DNA of 64,000 nt from Acidobacteriota bacterium (GTDB lineage Bacteria; Acidobacteriota; Terriglobia; Terriglobales; Acidobacteriaceae). Positions 61,034 through 64,000 of the stretch are shown here, one piece after another. Both the position numbers and the translations under genes were made by a program. The stretch is taken from the NCBI GenBank assembly GCA_003225175.1, contig QIBA01000040.1:62001-126000 (forward strand). Direction: 5' to 3'. The notes below the pieces were generated by a model that was not told the origin of the DNA, did not search any database, and was given only the letters and a program-made list of their open reading frames with translations. The stretch's first letter is position 1. Each line of letters begins with the position of its first letter.

Positions 61034-62422
61034 TTGTTCTTCCTGGATCGGGACCGCTCCGTTCGAGTCTCCATAGCACTCTGGCTTCCTGTGACTTGGA
61101 TGATTCTTGGAGCCACAGCATCGAAGTGGCTGCAAACATATCCTCGAAGTGCAGCCGACCAGCTAGATGGCAATCCTATCCAGCGCAATATTTTCACCGC
61201 TCTGATGCTTATGGGATTGATCGTTCTTGCGATCAGACGCCATAACGTTGCGGCAGTTCTGCGCGCCAATAAGATCGTAGTTCTGTTCTTTCTTTATTGT
61301 GCTCTGAGTCTGATTTGGTCAGACTACCCAGATGTGGGATTAAAACGCTGGATCAAGGCCTGCGGCGATTTAGTAATGGTGTTAATTATCCTCACGGACC
61401 CACAGTGGCGGGCGGCACTTCAGCGCTTCTTGGCCCGTATTGGTTTCCTGCTCATACCAATTTCAGTTTTACTTGTTCGCTATTATCCCTACTTGGGAAG
61501 AGGCTACAAGGAGCAGGATGGACGGCAAGTGTTCGAGGGAGTCACGAATGACAAGAACATGCTTGGAGTGCTCTGCCTCCTTTTTGGTCTCGGAGCACTC
61601 TGGCGATTCGCTTACGAGCGGATTGAACGACACTCTCCGGGAAGGAAGGGACGTCTTCTCGCCCAAGGCACACTTCTATTGATGTCCCTGTGGTTATTTT
61701 CCAAGGCCAATTCCATGACTTCTCTGGCCTGTTTCCTGATCGCGGCAGTCTTAGTTGTTTTCACAAGCTCTCCCTCATTAGTCCGACGTCGACGGACTGT
61801 GCATCTCTTGGTCATGGCCGTGATACTGGTCGCTTTTTCCGCCCTGTTCCTCAATCTAGGCAGCTCCTTAGTTGAAACAATGGGCAGAGATGCAACTCTC
61901 ACAGGCCGCACGGCGCTCTGGAAGGAAATCGTGGGTATGAACGGAAATCCGTTTTTGGGCACCGGCTTCGAAAGCTTCTGGATTGGCCCAAGACTGGACT
62001 TGATTTGGGGGCATCATTGGTGGCATCCGAACGAAGCTCACAATGGTTATTTAGAGGTGTACCTAAATTTGGGATGGATTGGACTCGGCATTCTAAGCGC
62101 GGTTCTCGTCACCGGGTACCGAAAAGTCATTCAGATGCTACAGCGAGATCCGAAGTTTGGAGGGCTATTTTTAGCTTTCTATCTCGTTGGCGTTATCTAC
62201 AGCTTTACGGAAGCTGGGTTTCGGCTTCTGAATCCGGTCTGGATTACCTTTCTCATGGCCTGCACGGTCGCTCCCGACGAGTTGAAGCCTTCAAGTTCAC
62301 CACAGCAGAAGCTCACGCCAAGACCTTTCTCGCACGAAGCGGACAGAGTGTTTGATGGAGAGGAAGTTGAGAACGCACGAGCCGCGTTGCTACCATCTGT
62401 CCGTCAGGCTCAACTGTTGTAA
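61034..62422 (+). CDS. O-antigen ligase/polymerase family membrane protein (Wzy/WaaL)
   Basis: 462 residues from TTG 61034, with about 11-12 membrane helices. The ligase-type periplasmic loop region has GVTNDKNMLGVL, ATLTGRTALWKEIVG and WWHPNEAHNGYLEVYLNLGW, typical of O-antigen ligase/polymerase (Wzy_C) proteins. It would polymerise the EPS repeat or transfer it. The in-frame sequence upstream to the preceding stop (60950-61033) reads KFGRHPTPPFIATIAFTIGI-like hydrophobic sequence that continues the first helix, yet holds no ATG, GTG or TTG, so the real start may be an unusual codon (ATT 60998) or a sequence error may be present. Confidence 0.83.
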   Translation: MFFLDRDRSVRVSIALWLPVTWMILGATASKWLQTYPRSAADQLDGNPIQRNIFTALMLMGLIVLAIRRHNVAAVLRANKIVVLFFLYCALSLIWSDYPDVGLKRWIKACGDLVMVLIILTDPQWRAALQRFLARIGFLLIPISVLLVRYYPYLGRGYKEQDGRQVFEGVTNDKNMLGVLCLLFGLGALWRFAYERIERHSPGRKGRLLAQGTLLLMSLWLFSKANSMTSLACFLIAAVLVVFTSSPSLVRRRRTVHLLVMAVILVAFSALFLNLGSSLVETMGRDATLTGRTALWKEIVGMNGNPFLGTGFESFWIGPRLDLIWGHHWWHPNEAHNGYLEVYLNLGWIGLGILSAVLVTGYRKVIQMLQRDPKFGGLFLAFYLVGVIYSFTEAGFRLLNPVWITFLMACTVAPDELKPSSSPQQKLTPRPFSHEADRVFDGEEVENARAALLPSVRQAQLL

Positions 62423-62450
62423 GAGTGTCTACAATTCCGAAATAGAACTA

Positions 62451-63671
62451 ATGAATCCGTTGGATCGCTTACCTCCATCACTTAAGACTAGTGTCGCCTT
62501 ACTAACCGGAGGTGGCGATAAACCATATGCCTTTGGCATGGCCAGGGCGCTCACGTCCAATGATGTAATACTGGACTTCATCGGGAGTGATGAGCTGGAT
62601 TGTCCTGACCTTCCGCGCAGCGCCAAGTTGAAGTTTCTTAATTTTCGTGGAGATCAAAGCGAGCAGGCGCCGTTCATCGTGAAGGCGCGCCGAATAATCG
62701 CGTATTACCTACGGTTGATGTGGTACGCAGGACGATCTCACACCAAAGTACTGCACATTCTTTGGAACAATAGATTCCTATTCTTCGATAGAACTCTTCT
62801 GATGCTCTATTACAAGGCGGTCGGCAAAAGAATCGCGTTTACCGCGCACAACGTTAATGCGGAGAGGAGAGACGGCAAAGATTCGCTCGTAAACCGCATA
62901 GGTCTGGGCATCCAGTACCGTCTTGCAGATCACATTTTTGTTCACACCGAGAAGATGAAGCAAGAGCTGATTGGCGAATTTGGTATTCGTGACGAAGCTG
63001 TCAGCGTCATTCCGTTCGGAATCAACAATGTAGCGCCGCATACTAACCTCACTTCACAACAGGCTAGAAAGCGTTTATGCATTCGTAATGATGAGAAAGT
63101 AATCTTGTTCTTTGGGCGGATAGGCCCCTATAAAGGCCTTGATCTGTTATGGGATGCATTTGAACGCATTAGCTCAAGAAACGATAGTTACACGTTACTG
63201 TTAGTTGGCAAGCCCAAAAGCGGTGCTGAACGTTACATTGAGGAGATTTTGAGGAGCATCCGCCAGAGCCCAGTTGCCGGGCGTGTTATCGAGAGAATCG
63301 AGTTCATCCCTGATGAGGAGACAGAAATATATTTCAAGGCCTGCGATGTAGTGGCATTGCCTTACACGGAAGCGTTTCAAAGTGGAGTTTTATTTCTGGC
63401 GTACAGTTTCGGAGTCCCTGTGATCGCCGCTGATGTGGGATCGTTCGCAGAGGATGTAGTGATCGGCCGCACGGGACTGGTATGCGAGCCATGCGATGCC
63501 GGAAGACTGGCTGCGGCAATCGAATGCTATTTTGCGAGCGAGATGTATAGATATCTTGAAGAACGACGGGAAACAATTCGCAGTTACGTACAGTCCAAGA
63601 ACTCGTGGAACATCGTCGCGGAGATGACGCGCAGAGTATATCTCAAGTTGGAAGGACAGATTCAGGCATGA
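62451..63671 (+). CDS. Family-4 glycosyltransferase
   Basis: 406 residues, GT-B fold. ATG 62451 is preferred over 62352, whose extra segment overlaps the ligase gene and lacks family features. The C-terminal donor domain has VILFFGRIGPYKGLDLLWDA, TLLLVGKPKSGAERYIEEI and VVALPYTEAFQSGVLFLAYS. GIGIQYRLADHIFVHTEKM-type sequence precedes it. It overlaps the next glycosyltransferase by four bases (ATGA). Confidence 0.85.
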   Translation: MNPLDRLPPSLKTSVALLTGGGDKPYAFGMARALTSNDVILDFIGSDELDCPDLPRSAKLKFLNFRGDQSEQAPFIVKARRIIAYYLRLMWYAGRSHTKVLHILWNNRFLFFDRTLLMLYYKAVGKRIAFTAHNVNAERRDGKDSLVNRIGLGIQYRLADHIFVHTEKMKQELIGEFGIRDEAVSVIPFGINNVAPHTNLTSQQARKRLCIRNDEKVILFFGRIGPYKGLDLLWDAFERISSRNDSYTLLLVGKPKSGAERYIEEILRSIRQSPVAGRVIERIEFIPDEETEIYFKACDVVALPYTEAFQSGVLFLAYSFGVPVIAADVGSFAEDVVIGRTGLVCEPCDAGRLAAAIECYFASEMYRYLEERRETIRSYVQSKNSWNIVAEMTRRVYLKLEGQIQA

Positions 63672-64000
63672 AGCCATTGGTATCGATACTTGTTCCAGCT
63701 TTCAATGCGGAGATGTGGATCGCTGACACGCTCCGTTCTGCTTTGCGGCAAACCTGGGATAAGAAGGAGGTCATTGTCGTAAATGACGGATCGACGGACC
63801 GTACTTTGGAAATTGCACGCGGGTTTGAAACGCACGGGGTGCGAGTAGAAACACAGCACAACCAAGGCGCAGCCGCGACGAGAAACAATTGCTTCTCTCT
63901 TTGCAATGGCGACTACATTCAATGGCTAGATGCAGACGACCTTTTGAGTCCAGACAAGATCGCCAGACAGATGCAATTGAGCAATGCGGGCAGGAAAAAG
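63668..64000 (+). CDS. Family-2 glycosyltransferase, 3'-truncated by window edge
   Basis: The first 111 residues are visible: LVSILVPAFNAEMWIADTLR, VNDGSTDRTLEIARGF and the metal-binding WLDADDLLSP (about residue 93). The frame is open to the last base, so the C-terminus lies outside the window. Translationally coupled to the preceding glycosyltransferase through ATGA at 63668. Confidence 0.9.
   Translation, partial: MKPLVSILVPAFNAEMWIADTLRSALRQTWDKKEVIVVNDGSTDRTLEIARGFETHGVRVETQHNQGAAATRNNCFSLCNGDYIQWLDADDLLSPDKIARQMQLSNAGRKK

Overview
The window looks like chromosomal DNA of an Acidobacteriota bacterium, probably of the Terriglobia. I base this on gene content: three large Oar-type TonB-dependent transporters with N-terminal carboxypeptidase-regulatory domains, a GWxTD-domain protein, long fibronectin-III and choice-of-anchor-D secreted proteins, and an exosortase-linked exopolysaccharide (EPS) locus. 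No rRNA or other species marker is present, so the placement is an inference.

Layout. (1) 1-5.8 kb: housekeeping genes on the + strand: lysC (cut by the left edge), dapB, an FmdB-type zinc ribbon, a YheT-type hydrolase and a GWxTD protein. (2) 6.2-19.2 kb: three Oar-like outer-membrane transporters. The first two are each followed by a secreted regulatory-domain/TPR protein, and strong intrinsic terminators separate the genes. (3) 19.4-20.8 kb: tRNA-Pro(TGG) and a convergent UDP-N-acetylglucosamine-type 6-dehydrogenase. (4) 21.2-29.3 kb: a choice-of-anchor-D lipoprotein, 0.9 kb of repeat-rich non-coding DNA, and a 2045-residue secreted multidomain protein. (5) 29.6-64 kb: the EPS region, with glycosyltransferases, an uncharacterised internally duplicated Cys-motif protein, an exosortase (- strand), a sigma-54 activator without receiver domain, and then a long + strand run. 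That run holds a NusG/RfaH-like antiterminator, export protein, outer-membrane barrel, chain-length protein, exosortase-locus ATPase, tyrosine-kinase-like protein, PrsT-like TPR lipoprotein, initiating sugar transferase, a duplicated set of Wbp-type sugar-nucleotide genes, two NodB-like proteins, more glycosyltransferases, an acetyltransferase-fold protein, an asparagine-synthase-like protein and a Wzy/ligase. The last gene runs off the right edge.

How it fits together. The sugar-nucleotide genes (6-dehydrogenase, 3-oxidoreductase, 3-aminotransferase, N-acetyltransferase, 2-epimerase) match the known five-step route from UDP-GlcNAc to UDP-2,3-diacetamido-2,3-dideoxy-mannuronic acid. The last four activities are clustered here, and three of them occur twice. 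The sugars would be loaded on a lipid carrier by the initiating transferase, extended by the glycosyltransferases, polymerised by the Wzy-like protein and exported through the chain-length/kinase/SLBB/barrel machinery. No flippase and no PEP-CTERM-type exosortase substrate is visible.

The most interesting signal is regulatory. By eye I find six GG-N10-GC (-24/-12) sites upstream of the exosortase, the first glycosyltransferase, the giant fibronectin-III protein, two Oar transporters and (with poor geometry) the 6-dehydrogenase, all within 25 kb of the sigma-54 activator. An ops-like GGTAGCG element also lies in the leader just before the NusG/RfaH-like gene. Together these suggest a surface-remodelling programme with sigma-54 initiation control plus processive antitermination. 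All of this was read by eye; no profile or database search was run.
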